This document shows, in pieces, positions 35,499 to 46,900 of a stretch of DNA of 64,000 bases; positions within the stretch are counted from its first letter, which is position 1, and the number at the start of each line of letters is the position of its first letter. The stretch is from Cyanophora paradoxa (Eukaryota > Glaucocystophyceae > Cyanophorales > Cyanophoraceae), in NCBI GenBank assembly GCA_004431415.1, contig QPMI01000564.1, positions 62,001-126,000 on the forward strand, written 5' to 3'. The notes under the pieces are model-generated. The model was not told the DNA's origin. It did not search any database and saw nothing but the letters and a program-made list of their open reading frames with translations. Both the position numbers and the translations under genes were made by a program.

Positions 35499-38400
35499 TT
35501 ATACTGAGACATTTTTAATTTGGTCTATTTGATCTTGTAGATCTTTGCATTTCTTAGATAATTCTTTAACAGCTTCTATGAGAACAGGAATTAGTGCTGT
35601 GTATTCTATTGCTAAAAACCCATCTCTTCCTTTTCCTACAACCTCTGGTATAACCTTTTGAACATCTTGTGCAATTAGCCCTAAACATGTTTTTCCATCC
35701 TGAGAATCCACTTTTTTGTAAGAAACGCCTTCTAATTTTTCTATTGCTGGTAAAGCGCCTGTTAACGTTTTAATATCGGTTTTGTATTTTCTATCACTTG
35801 CAAGGTATTGTGTCCTTACCCAAAATGTCCCGACATTATCTAACGAAGCCATATCCCAATCATTTGCATCTCTCCAAACACACACATAGGTTCCATGTCC
35901 TCTAATATATGTTGTTCCATCAGTTGCAAAATAGAACCTGCTGCGTGTGCTACCTCCTGATGCTATCCATGTATCCTCTGTCCATACTGCTGTTCCTGGT
36001 TTACTGAACACATTATCCCAACTAATCATCCCATTTGCTGGTGCTGTTCTTCCTACTTCTTTTGTCCATCCAATCATCCCAACGTGACATCTCCCCTTTC
36101 TTGCAATAAATCGAATATGTGAGAAATTCGCACAAAAGAAGGATGTCCATGTTAAGCCATCATGCCAATTTGAATCGTAATTATTTGAAACGTTTTGGTA
36201 AGCGTTTACCCTCATAATGTGATGCCACCTCCCATTTCGATAGCCTCCAATATCGAAATATCTGCAATTTGTCCAACACATATACTGAACATGACAGGTT
36301 CGCATTCCACTGGGAACTTCCATTTGCATGTAGTCACTGCTGGTTTGATCATCAGTAATGGTGCTATAAAATCCTTCTACTGGATTGTCTGTTGTAGGTT
36401 TCCAACCTGTCGACCACGATCCTACAAAATAAACAGTTGCACTATTCCATCCTGAAACCACATCAAAACTGGTAATATTTCCAATCGAATTGGTAACATC
36501 TGTTAACGACAGATAGGATGTAGGAATAGTAGGTTTACTGTAAATATTATTCCAATGAATAAAACCGGTTGAACCACCATGAGAACTACTATGTGCGCGA
36601 TCGTGTGTAAAACCAATACCCATAATGTGAACTCTTCCGACTTTTGGATAAATACGAATGTGAGTAAATCGACCGGCAAGGAAGATTGGGACATTATTAA
36701 CTCCATTGTGGTAACCGTCGCTACTGCCGTCATGTGGGTGATAGTTATTAACTCTCGTAATAAATACAAATGCTCCATTACTACGGACTCCCCAAATCTC
36801 AAAATAACGACCATTGGTCCACGGTAAATGTGTAAGGAATGCTGTCCCATTTACTAATGCTGTGGGTATTGTATACTGAATCCAAGTTGTTGTAGGAGCT
36901 GCTATATCATCGTATTCACTGTTGTGTGCATAACTTCCATAATTATATCCTGGATCCCAATACCACCCACTACCGGTTATCCAAGTTCCGCTTGATAACT
37001 GATAAGCGCCACCTGCTACTGTGTCATCAAAAGCGTAACATTTGGGAACGTCATAACCATTTCTTTTTAATGTTGCGACATCTATGGTTGTTGCATTTAT
37101 AGTAGTTCCTGTAATTGATGGTGCGCTTACACTTGTAGTAACATTTAAAGTTCCTCCTACCCATAAATTACCATTATTATATGATTTTAATAATGCTAAA
37201 TCGGAGCCATTGCGAAACTCCACACAAACATTATCAGAGTTTCCATAACCTCGAATATATGTCGTATTACCATTTCCAAACCAAAATCGTTCTATATTGT
37301 CTGTTGATTTTAACCATGTGTTAGTTGTCCATGTTGCCGTTACTGGGAGGTCTGCGGCTGAATAAAATGATGGTTTGCTAAATATATTATCCCAAGAGAT
37401 CATGCCCAATTCATTGTCGGTTGCTCTCTGTCTACTCCAACCGAAAACCCCCGTAAGATGAATGCGACCTTTTCGACCTTGAACATATATTTTTGTGTAA
37501 AACTCGCAATTAATAGAGATGAAAAGTATACTGGATTGTGTTCCATCATGCACTGATGCTTGAATACCTTGATAAACATTTAAACGCCGAAGGAAATGTT
37601 GATTACCATTGGCTGTTTGACCATAGATGTCGAAATATCTACAATTAGACCAACACATGGTTTGAATATAAAACGATTTCATGCCTTCTGGAATTGTCCA
37701 CCTCATCCAACAACCACTGCAATCCTCATCATTTTGTGGTGTTGTGTAACATCCTGCTTGTCCTGTTCTTGCTGTCCATCCGAAATTCCAATTATTTGCG
37801 CTTCTATCTGTCGAAATAACATCTAATTGGTCGAAATCATAACCTTTTGGAATTGTTGTTCCACCAATTTGTAAAGTGGTAGCATTCACAGTTCCTGTTA
37901 CAGTTCCACCTGTGAGAGGTAGATAATTCGCAAGAGCCGCCGTTAATTCTGCATCTGTTGTGTAACTACTTAAATCGGCTGAGGTAAGATGCCCTTTATT
38001 GGTAAGGTAATCATCTGTTACCACTCCTGAAAGGGTTGTATTGTGTAAGTTTTTCGCCGCCATTCTCTGATTGACTTCTAAGGCGCCACCTGATGTTGTT
38101 TTTATCCACGCCATCTCACATTTACCGTGATCATCTGTGGGTTGTCCCGCAACGGGAAGATAGTTTACAACTTTCTCCCTTGTGAATACTATTTTAGGTC
38201 TTGCTCCATCATATGCGCTTTGATCTGTTAAGTTAATTTGAATAGCTGCTGAAAAATCCGCTACTTGTCCTGTTTCACCCGGGTGATAATTCGTGACATA
38301 GATACTGGGGAAAGTATCATTTACTCCTACGTTGAAATCACCACTATACACTCCATTTACGATTGGATCCCTGGGTAATCTTACTGCAAGAGTTCCCACC

Positions 38401-41400
38401 ATCGGTGTGCCTTCTTGACCTGTAAATGAACCATTGAGACTAACATAATGATCATTCAAAAATAGCCTTTCGGGTGTATTAATCGATTGGTAAAGTGTGA
38501 CTCCATTAAAAACGTTTCCGATTGCATTCAATTGTGCAAAAACTGGCTGTTCGTCTATTTCGCTCCATGGGTGCCTGTGGTTGCTATTGGTGATCTGGGA
38601 ATAATCATGAGTGTGTGGATCAGGTGGGAAGGTTAATGGCGGATTCGTGATATGCTCCCATAAATGTGTATGGGCGAAATCTGTTATTTGATCTTTTGTG
38701 TGAGTGTGTGCGAAATCTGTTATTTGATCTTTTGTGTGAGTGTGGGCGAAATCTGTAATATCTGCTTTTGTGTGTTTTTGTTTTGCTAACCAATCTAAAA
38801 CAACATTCGAAGTGGGATGATTTGGTAGGTTTGCTTCAATATTCACAGTTAAGTAGTCGACTATTAAATTACTTCCATAAATATTACTTGCCCATATATT
38901 ACTCGCCCAAAGGTTACTGGTATATAAGTTACTTGCCCATATGTTACTTGCTGAAATGTTACTAGTATAAATGTTACTTGTGACTGTAAGGTTTGTGTCG
39001 TTTTTGATAACAAATAAAGAAAGTATATTAGTAAGTTCGCCTTCATCTATGTATCCCTGTTCTTCTAAATAATCCTCTGTTACGACTCTCGATATATCTT
39101 CATTGTGTATGTTTTTGGTGCTTGCCCTTTGATTGATTTCTAATAAACCTTCACCAACTCCGCCATTATAATTCGTTTTTATCCATGCTACCTCACATCT
39201 TCTGTAATCATCACGATCTCCTATAAAAGTATTTGGTAAAAGATGCTCCCGAGTAAATACTAATTTTGGTCTTGATTGGTCAAAATCGCTAACATCTGTT
39301 ACATTAATTTGTATTGCTGCATCTTTTTTATCATAACTGTTTGGATCTAATGGAAGCGACGGTATCGGAGGTAATACTTCTGTCATCGGGATGTCCTCAG
39401 GGTAGTAACTTGTTAGATAAATTCCGGGTTTTGTCTCATACAAACCAAAATTACCGCTAACTTCTAAAATCCCATCTCTTCTGGGTGGTCTAATGAATAA
39501 TTCGGCTTCCATTCCTGTGCCTGCTTCTATTCCCATGCGATTAAGGTAGTGGTCATTTAATTGTAATCTTTCTTCTATGTTAATATTTCTTTAAAGACTT
39601 ACACCATGTTGAAAATCTGTTAATACATTTCCTGCTGATGCAAACGTAGGCTGTTCGTCAATTTCGTCCCAATTATGCCTGTGGTCTTCTGGTGGAAATT
39701 CAGTAGGTATGTTATCTAAATCTTCCCAATCGTGCCTATGCTCTGTGGGTGGAAATCTTTCCGGTTTGTTTAAAATGTCTTCCCATTCGTGTTCGTGGGG
39801 ATCTGGTGGGAATGTGTCGGGTTTGTTAATAATATCCCTCCAATCTACGGTAAAATCGAAAAAACCCGGTTGTAATCCATCTGGTAATAACTCTTCATCT
39901 GGTATATGCGGTTGTTCGTAATCTATGTTAGGTGGATTTAATCCATGTGGTAAAAGTTGTTCGTCGTAAGGTTGATAACGATCGTATAACATATGGTTAG
40001 GATCAAATCCATCCGGTAATTCTTCCACGTCTTCACATTCTTTATGTTCGAGAGGTATAACATTAATATCAGGTGCTAAGAGTTCCTCAGCGGGCGGTTT
40101 GTAATCTTTAAAAACTGGTTTATTATGGACTTTTTCCCAACTAACAAAATGTTGCCCAAACGCTACCGTTTCATCTGCTGTGTATTCTCTTCCGGGTTGT
40201 TTCTTTGGTGTAAGATCTGGTGGATCCCATGGAAGCGGAAAGGGAACCGGAGTAGGTCCGTAATGTTCTATAATTTCTCTTATCGTTTTCTCACTAACAA
40301 GCCGTTCCCCATTTGCATAAACATTACTACCATGAATATTTCGCCATTGTCGGGTTCTAATACCAAGGTCTTTCGTGTTTGTTTTCAAAGGTAGTAAATG
40401 CCTATCCATTTCGACAAGATCGGGATGTAAATGTATAGCTACTGGTTGACTGGGACTACTGTCGACTGTGATCGAATCCTTTTCTTTGGAAGTATCCGGT
40501 GGAAGAGTGAAACCAAACAGTGCATTAGTGTTTGAATTGTTGACGATGTCTTTTGGGTAAATATTATTGGTGTGGCGAATCTGATTCTCTTCACCATGTG
40601 GGGCAACCTGTAATATCTGGGGAATTTGTGCTATCGAATTTGATCCTTCATTATAGATCCGTAACAAGCCCTGGGCCCCTGCGGGTCCCAAACATCGGGC
40701 GAAGCCTCAGCGGCCCCCTTCCCGTCCCCCTTATTCATCGCGGCCCGTCGTGGCTGTTGGGGAGGGCTGGTGAGAGGGAATATAGTTATAGGAGAAGTTG
40801 TCGTGAGAGGAGCTCTCCTGAGAGAATATAATTATTTAATTAGGGGAATTGGTGCAGCTGAGAGAGAGAATATAATGAGGGGAGGAGTGGTGCCGCCAAT
40901 CAGCTAGCTGTAGTTGAGCTGGAGGCCCTGAAGAAATTGACAGGAGATTGTCGAGGGGAGGGGCGAGGTTCTCGTGGCCAGGCGCATGCTGCAGTGCGCA
41001 GAGCTTATAAATCGCTTAAACAGAATCTCGGATGCGTACAGGATCGATGTCCAGGGCTGCGGAGGCGAGGGCGCGCGGAAATATGTGCAGGCCTGTCCAG
41101 GATCGAAAATTTGGCGTCGGCTGGGTTCTCGTGCTTTTTCGCGCGCGCAGAGCTTGCGGAAGGCTTCGTTTAGATCTCAAATGAATACTGTAGCGATGGG
41201 CATGGGTGAGGACGCGAGGGCGCGCGGAAAGATGCGCAGGTCCGTCCAGGATCGAATTTTCGGGGACGGCTGGGTCCCCGCGGTCCGGCGCATTTAGAGA
41301 CCGTGCGGAAGTCTTCTTCTACATCTCAAATGCTTATGCTATCGTTCCGCGCATGCGCCGCGGCGTCGGTGCGCGGAAAGATGCCCGGGGCTGTGCAGGA

Positions 41401-42345
41401 TCGAATTTTTGACGTCGGGCACCTTCCTGCACTGTTCCGGCTCCGATAAGCGGATATCTGGAGTGCGCAGGCCCTGCTATGTCTATGCGCGCCAGTACGC
41501 ATCGAACGCGCGCATCGGGGGACCGGCCGGAACCGGCTGGATCAAAATTTCGGCCGGCTCTCTGGACTGGAGCGTCGAGGGCGGCCGAAATCGAGCTTGC
41601 CGCGATGCGTGCGCTCTTTGCTGTCATCCTGAACGCTCTGGGGCGTCCCTGGCGCGCTTTCGTCGGGGGACCGGGTCCCACTTTTTGGGGTTTCGCGATC
41701 GAGCCGGGGTATAAATACCGGAATTGATCTTGGAGGGAAATTCGATTTTCGCGCGATGCCCACGGGAGAGCGATCGAATCGTCTTGGGTAAATTCTAGGG
41801 GAGCCATGAGTGCGAAAATAGATCAATGGAGCCGTGTAACTCTGTGTGACGTCGGAGACCGTTCGCCTTCATTGCGGAGGTCGCGAATCTGGACGTTCGG
41901 ACCAATCGGACTCGATTGGAAAAAAAATAGATGGGGACGTTCACCATCGATCTACGGAAGAGGCTTCGCCCGAACCGCTACGATGAACTCCCTTCTCATC
42001 CTGGACATTAAAAACCAAACGTCCGCTATCATAACGTGTGGGAATATCGGGATGCGTTCCACTTGCTTTAAGTTTCCGTGGTCTCCTTCTGGTTGCCTTG
42101 ATCTCTGCAACCGCGTTTTTTTTAACATTGCCCAAACTGAAAGCTATACTTACATCTTCTTTCTCTGGGTCTGTTTGATTCAGCGATAAAGCATGAATTC
42201 TGGGATGCGTCTTACTGGGTTTATCGGCGCTCTGATCAATTGACGCCGACCCTTTAATGGTGATATTATCAAAGTTTACATGTTTAGTGTTTCCTTTACC
42301 ACTACCTGTTATGGTTTGTAAATTTGCTGGATAATTGAAACTCAT
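35499..42345 (-). pseudogene. Giant fibre with S74 chaperone tail, interrupted by a mobile element and a stop
   Basis: The N-terminal 124 codons (ATG 42345 to 41974) match the start of the segment B fibre (RLVFNVQDEKG). An element fills 40695-41973, and the same frame resumes at 40694. A single in-frame TAA at 39591-39593 splits the rest; the internal repeat of the same protein has Tyr at that site (VTLYQ versus VSL-stop). Domains: Asp/Pro/His repeats (HRHNWDEID), ASN(I/L)(Y/W) beta-helix repeats, KHTKADITDFAHTH repeats, three discoidin-like modules (CWSNCRYFDI), and a C-terminal peptidase S74 chaperone (ASDRKYKTDI with the Ser and Lys five apart, then GLIAQDVQ). Without the insertion it would be about 1856 codons. 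S74 tails fold fibre trimers and cleave themselves off. Confidence 0.8.
40695..41973. mobile_element. TIR-bearing non-autonomous DNA element, 1279 bp
   Basis: The ends are exact 14-bp inverted repeats: tcgggcgaagcctc (40695-40708) and gaggcttcgcccga (41960-41973). It is GC-richer than the viral DNA around it and encodes no transposase. It is inserted in the fibre gene so that the flanks remain in frame when it is removed; I see no clear target duplication. About 1.1 kb is shared with 34186-35274, including internal repeats of about 140 bp and a TATA box at 41710 upstream of ATG 41806. Confidence 0.8.
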
Positions 42346-42394
42346 CCCTGGTTACTCTAATAATAGAGATTTATTAAATTTCAATAAAGTAAAG
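42346..42394. promoter_or_regulatory. Divergent promoter, segment C fibre/patatin remnant
   Basis: 49 AT-rich bp with aataaagtaaagATG on the plus side. It has the same arrangement as 25470-25512, in mirror image. Confidence 0.4.
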
Positions 42395-43000
42395 ATGCCT
42401 TTAAGGGTTGTTTTAGCTTTGTCTGGCGGCGGCGCACGTGGTATTATCATAACAAGGTTGTTAAAAGAAATAGAAACAAGAACTCTTAATAACATACCTC
42501 CTATCGATGCTAATTGGTATCTTCTATCAGATAATGCGTTTACCGCTTCTTCTGCAAAATTCGGAAAAGAGGCATTTAAAGCCCGCCCATCATTAACTGG
42601 ATGGGAAGCGAACGCATCCGCCATAAATGGAATATGGGAAACGCCTACTGAGTATCTGCAAATAGCATTCCCATATACTTTTGAAATCGCTTCTATAATT
42701 GCATATGGATCAGGTATAACAACTGCGTTTATGAAAACTTTCAATGTTGCGACATCGCAAGATGGTATAACATGGGCATTCATCAAATATGAGGGTGTAA
42801 ATAGAATGTTTGTATGTGAGAATATAAATAATGCTAATAACTCTGGGGATGTATCATATGCTATGGGGTTCCCACTTTCTGTAAACGATGTATTTTATAT
42901 AGGTTATCCATTGAGAACACGATATATACGTATTTATCCATTAGTATATATAAATGCCCCTACTATGAGAGTCGATGTAACGGGCGCATTTATACGGTAG
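42395..43000 (+). CDS. Patatin remnant: oxyanion loop fused to discoidin-like domain, 201 aa
   Basis: It starts MPLRVVLALSGGGARGIIIT, the N-terminal strand and GGGxRG loop of the patatin family. After about 35 residues it jumps to the C-terminal discoidin-like domain (DANWYLLSDNAFTASSAKFG...LQIAFPYTFEIASIIAYG...MRVDVTGAFIR). Compared with the 497-aa gene, about 300 residues are absent, including the GTSTG nucleophile and the catalytic Asp region. The frame is open and ends normally. Hydrolysis is not expected. It may be a deletion derivative kept as a binding protein, or an open frame left by chance. It is divergent from the segment C fibre, like its full-length relative. Confidence 0.7.
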   Translation: MPLRVVLALSGGGARGIIITRLLKEIETRTLNNIPPIDANWYLLSDNAFTASSAKFGKEAFKARPSLTGWEANASAINGIWETPTEYLQIAFPYTFEIASIIAYGSGITTAFMKTFNVATSQDGITWAFIKYEGVNRMFVCENINNANNSGDVSYAMGFPLSVNDVFYIGYPLRTRYIRIYPLVYINAPTMRVDVTGAFIR

Positions 43001-43230
43001 AAAAAAGAGGGAATGTTTTCCGATTTTTTGATTATATATATGTATATGTATATATAATAATATTATTTAATTTTATTTATTATTTTTTTCCAAACATTTT
43101 TTTTCTCGGTCAAACGGCATTACGGAGGTTTTTGTATATATAGTGTATATATATGTCGTGTATATATGGTGTATATATGTCGTGACATCACGTGTTCGTT
43201 CGCTCACTAGAAAGGGGGGATACCGTTGAC

Positions 43231-43273
43231 TAGAAAAGCCCTAGAAAAGCCCTAGAAAAGCCCTAGAAAAGCC
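43231..43273. repeat. 11-bp tandem repeat
   Basis: tagaaaagccc repeated nearly four times. Confidence 0.8.
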
Positions 43274-43295
43274 GACAAGCCCTAAACAAGCCGTC

Positions 43296-43319
43296 ATTTT
43301 GGGTTCCGGAACCCAAAAT
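43296..43319. repeat. Perfect 24-bp palindrome
   Basis: attttgggttcc followed directly by its reverse complement, with no loop. It lies about 100 bp downstream of the Int3 stop. Confidence 0.85.
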
Positions 43320-43908
43320 TCCAAGAAATTCATACAAACTGCTGTAACTCTCCACCAACTGATCGCCTTTCAAAACCGCGACCATTGCCGGAATCCTCTT
43401 TTCATCCTCTACGCATCTAAGCTACTTTCGGGAAATGGATCGTAGATTTACCCGGGTTTGAGGTGCTGTATATGTCTCTTTTGAGGTCTGAAAATCCGTA
43501 TACCATCTCTGGCTGTTGACCTCTGATAGCTTATGGGTTCCTGCTATGAACAACTTCTTAATTTCACGCTCCGCCTTCCCTTTCTTCTTAGTTCTGGCTT
43601 GTGTTAGCGGTTCTTCTGGGACATCATCCGCTTTTTCGATGCCTTCCTTTCGTATTGCCGAATCTATCCGGGCTTCTTCTTTGGCTTGTTCTAATGCATC
43701 ACCTGTGGGCGTCTCGTGATACTCTACACCTTTGATAGGTAACAGTTCGTGAAAAGAAAACCTTCCATCGACCATTTCACCATTTGGATTTCGTAACCGA
43801 AACTTAAAACCCTCCCTACCCTCGACAGTATAAACGATACGTGACCAATTGACACCCTGTTTAGCGAATGGGTTCTTTTCTATTCTCACCCGCACAAACA
43901 TACCCTTT

Positions 43909-43923
43909 TGAATACCATCTAAG
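43909..43923. repeat. 15-bp target site duplication, left
   Basis: gaataccatctaagt, identical to 48982-48996; it is integrase coding sequence at both sites. Confidence 0.9.
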
Positions 43924-46900
43924 TGGGCCCCCGAGACGTACATCGACCTGCACCGCAACATATTCGAACGACGCCGGGCGCGAGCTATCACGGGCCACGG
44001 ACTGTCAGACGTGTTTGAACTCGAATGTGGGCTCCCGCAGGGCGGCATCGAATCCCCGCTCCACTGGCTCATCTTCTACGATGCCTTGCTCTGCGCTCAA
44101 CAAGAATTGGACAGGCTCGAGCAGGAAAAGGGGGCGCGGGGGTCGCGTACGTCATGGGCGTGGGCGAAGACGACGCGGACTTCGCCCCGCACGGGTGACC
44201 GGGAGCGCCTACGCGGACGACACGCAGTGGATGAGCGGATCGGCCGAAGGGATCCAGATGCTCGCGGACGTGGCGTCTGAATTCTTCCGCCTGCACGACA
44301 TCGCAGTCAACGCGCGGAAAACAGAGTTTGCGTACAACAACGTCTCACCGGAGCCTGAACCCCCGCTACTCGGCAACCCCGCGTCCCGGTCGGCAAGAAG
44401 CTGAAACCGGGCGAGCATTTCAAGCTGCTCGGCGTCTATCTGACCGCGAACCTGTCGTGGAAGGAGCAGATCAGACAGATGGAAGCGCAGGCTCGCGAGA
44501 CGGTGGCGGTCATAGCTCGTAAGCAGCTGACCGCGCAAGAGGCCTGCTACGTTGTCGAGGCCGTCGTGCAGGCGCGGATCGCCTACGGGCTCAAAGTGAC
44601 GCCGCTCACAGAGAAGCAGTGCGATCGCCTAGATGCCATCTGGATGCGCGTGGTTAAGCACCATGGGGCCTGGCGGCATCGACTTCCAACTACGCGCTCT
44701 GGAGCCACGGCACGTACAGCCTGCCGCGCACAGCGCACCTGATGGCCAAGAACCAAATCACGGATCTGCTCGTGCGGCTCTGTGGAGAACCGGAAGAGCT
44801 GCTATCCCAGGTGATGTTGCACCGCATCCGAGACCTCCAGCGAAAGCTAGGCGTCCCGCTGCTGCCGACCGAGTTCCTGAACGCCCCAGTGTCACGCCAG
44901 CTTGCTCGATCGAACGCAATCGCCGCAGTGATGCCGCTCCTGCAGCGCCGGCTCTACCGGATCCAGTCCAACCACGCCCGCTTCCTGTTTACGCCGTACC
45001 CCCCCGCAGCCACTTGGCCCGACCCCGCGGAACTGCGCCGGGAATTCGTGCTTGCCTCACACATTCCCCGGGAAGTGTTCAGCACGGCCGCGCCCGCCCT
45101 CCACCGCGCACGGCTCTACTGGATGTCCGACGTCACGGCGCGCGATGGGGAACGCCTCTGCACCTGGCGAGACCTGCACCTCCGCGCCCCCTGCGGCACG
45201 CTCCCTTGGGCAGCGCCCGCCTGGTGGAAGGCGGTGGCCAAGGCCCTCACGATCGACGGGCGCGGTTCGGGCGCCCTCCGATACCCCATGCGGCAACCGC
45301 CCGGTACCCCTTCCTCGGCCATGGTACAGCTTCCGGGCGGGGCAAGGAAGTTAATTCACCAACCGGGAGACTTCGTCTGCTACTACGACCTCGCAACGAT
45401 TCACGAGACGGATGCGGTACCGGAAATCGGCCGGGTCCGCTCCGCCGAGGCTGAGGCCGGCAGCCTAGTAGCGACGGAGTGCCGGCTGGAGCACTGGGTC
45501 CCCGTCCCAGAAGAGGCCGACGACGAGGCCGACGGAGCCTACTGCCGCTGCGATGGCCACTGTCAGCTCGGACCCCGCGAAGGGCCGCCCGCCCCAGCTG
45601 CGCGCCGCTTTAATATCGTACCGGGAGAGGGCCGCCGCCACTGGCACGACGACCACGTCTGCCCTCAAGGCGCCGGCGCGGCCTGCCGGGCGACGAGCAC
45701 CTGCGATGACGAGGGCAAGTACGGGACGGCGGTGGGAGGATGGGTAGAGCACGCGTCCGCACTCTGCACGATCCCCGGCACGGTGGAGCTAGTAGAAGTG
45801 TCGGGCGCCCCGTGGAAGAATGCGAGGGGCAGGTACAGACGCGCTCGGGGCGCGCCAGTCGCCAGGTCCTGCGCCAAGCCCGTCTTGAATACTTCAAGCC
45901 CTCCAGGCAGGCGGCCGCGACCATCACTGCGCACCGATGGCGGATGCTGCTGCAGGCAAAGCAGGAGGGCGATGAGCGGGTCAACTGGCACCTCCTCTCC
46001 GAGCCCGACGCCGCTCACCTCGCCACGCTCGAGGCGAACCCGCCCGACTTGCCCCCCCTGCCGCAAGATGAAGCGCCCCCGGTCAGCTCCAACAAGGAGG
46101 CGCGCGAGCTATATTACTATCAGGCCGATCCGTACAGTTGGGTTGCATACCTGGAGACCTGGAAGGGCCTCGAAGCCCGCTACCGCAAAGAGCACCTGGA
46201 GGCCGAGGCGGCGCCTGGCGGCTCATACGTGGCCGACGCCCCAGCGTACGCCTGGACGGACGGGAGCCTGAAAGAGGGCCAGACGGTTAACGCTCGCGCG
46301 GGCTACGCAGTACACTGGCCGGAAACGGACCTCAGAACTGGCGCAAGCCTGCACCCGCCGGGTATCCTCACGGACTTCTTTGCCCGGCTCCGGGGCCTGC
46401 AGGAGATCAACAAGGCGGAACTCCAGGCGGCGCTTATGGCTGACCTGCTCTCGCCTTTCGGAGCGGTTCTACACGTCGACAACATGAACGCGATCCGCTG
46501 GTACTCCGATTTCGTCCAGCACGCGAGCTGCCGCAGCCCGCGGGAATACATCCGGCACGCCTGCTCCGCGGAACTGTACGCATGGAGCAAGCTCAGGACA
46601 ATGCTAGAGGAGCGCGGGCGGCCGCTCAAACTCGTCAAAGTCAAAGCGCACGCAAAGGGCGACGCCCGCGACCCCACAACGACGTCGCGGACGCCGGAGC
46701 GAACGTGGCGGCCGACCTGGAGCTGGCGGACGAACACCGGCATGAGCCTCTCTTTCTGCCGCCGGCCTTCAGCATGCCTGCGGTGCTCACCATCAGCGAC
46801 CCCGACGGGCGCACACGACGGGTGGAAGGGGACCCCAAGGCACACATGGACGCACTTCACGAGCACCAGACGCACTTTGCCTGGACCCAACAACCGCTGG

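Larger units (their letters stand above)
43001..43421. other. Gene-free terminal-type region near Int3
   Basis: AT-rich DNA with tatatatgtcgtg microsatellite repeats (about 43130-43190), a tandem agaaaagccct repeat (43231-43273) and a perfect 24-bp palindrome (43296-43319). No gene is seen. In content and order it resembles the DNA after Int1. Confidence 0.55.

Noticed and set aside
40695-41973. Interpretation as LTRs or viral terminal repeats because two copies are in the same orientation
   Set aside because: The 40.7-kb copy has exact inverted ends and lies inside a coding frame; a terminal repeat would not sit in the middle of a gene.
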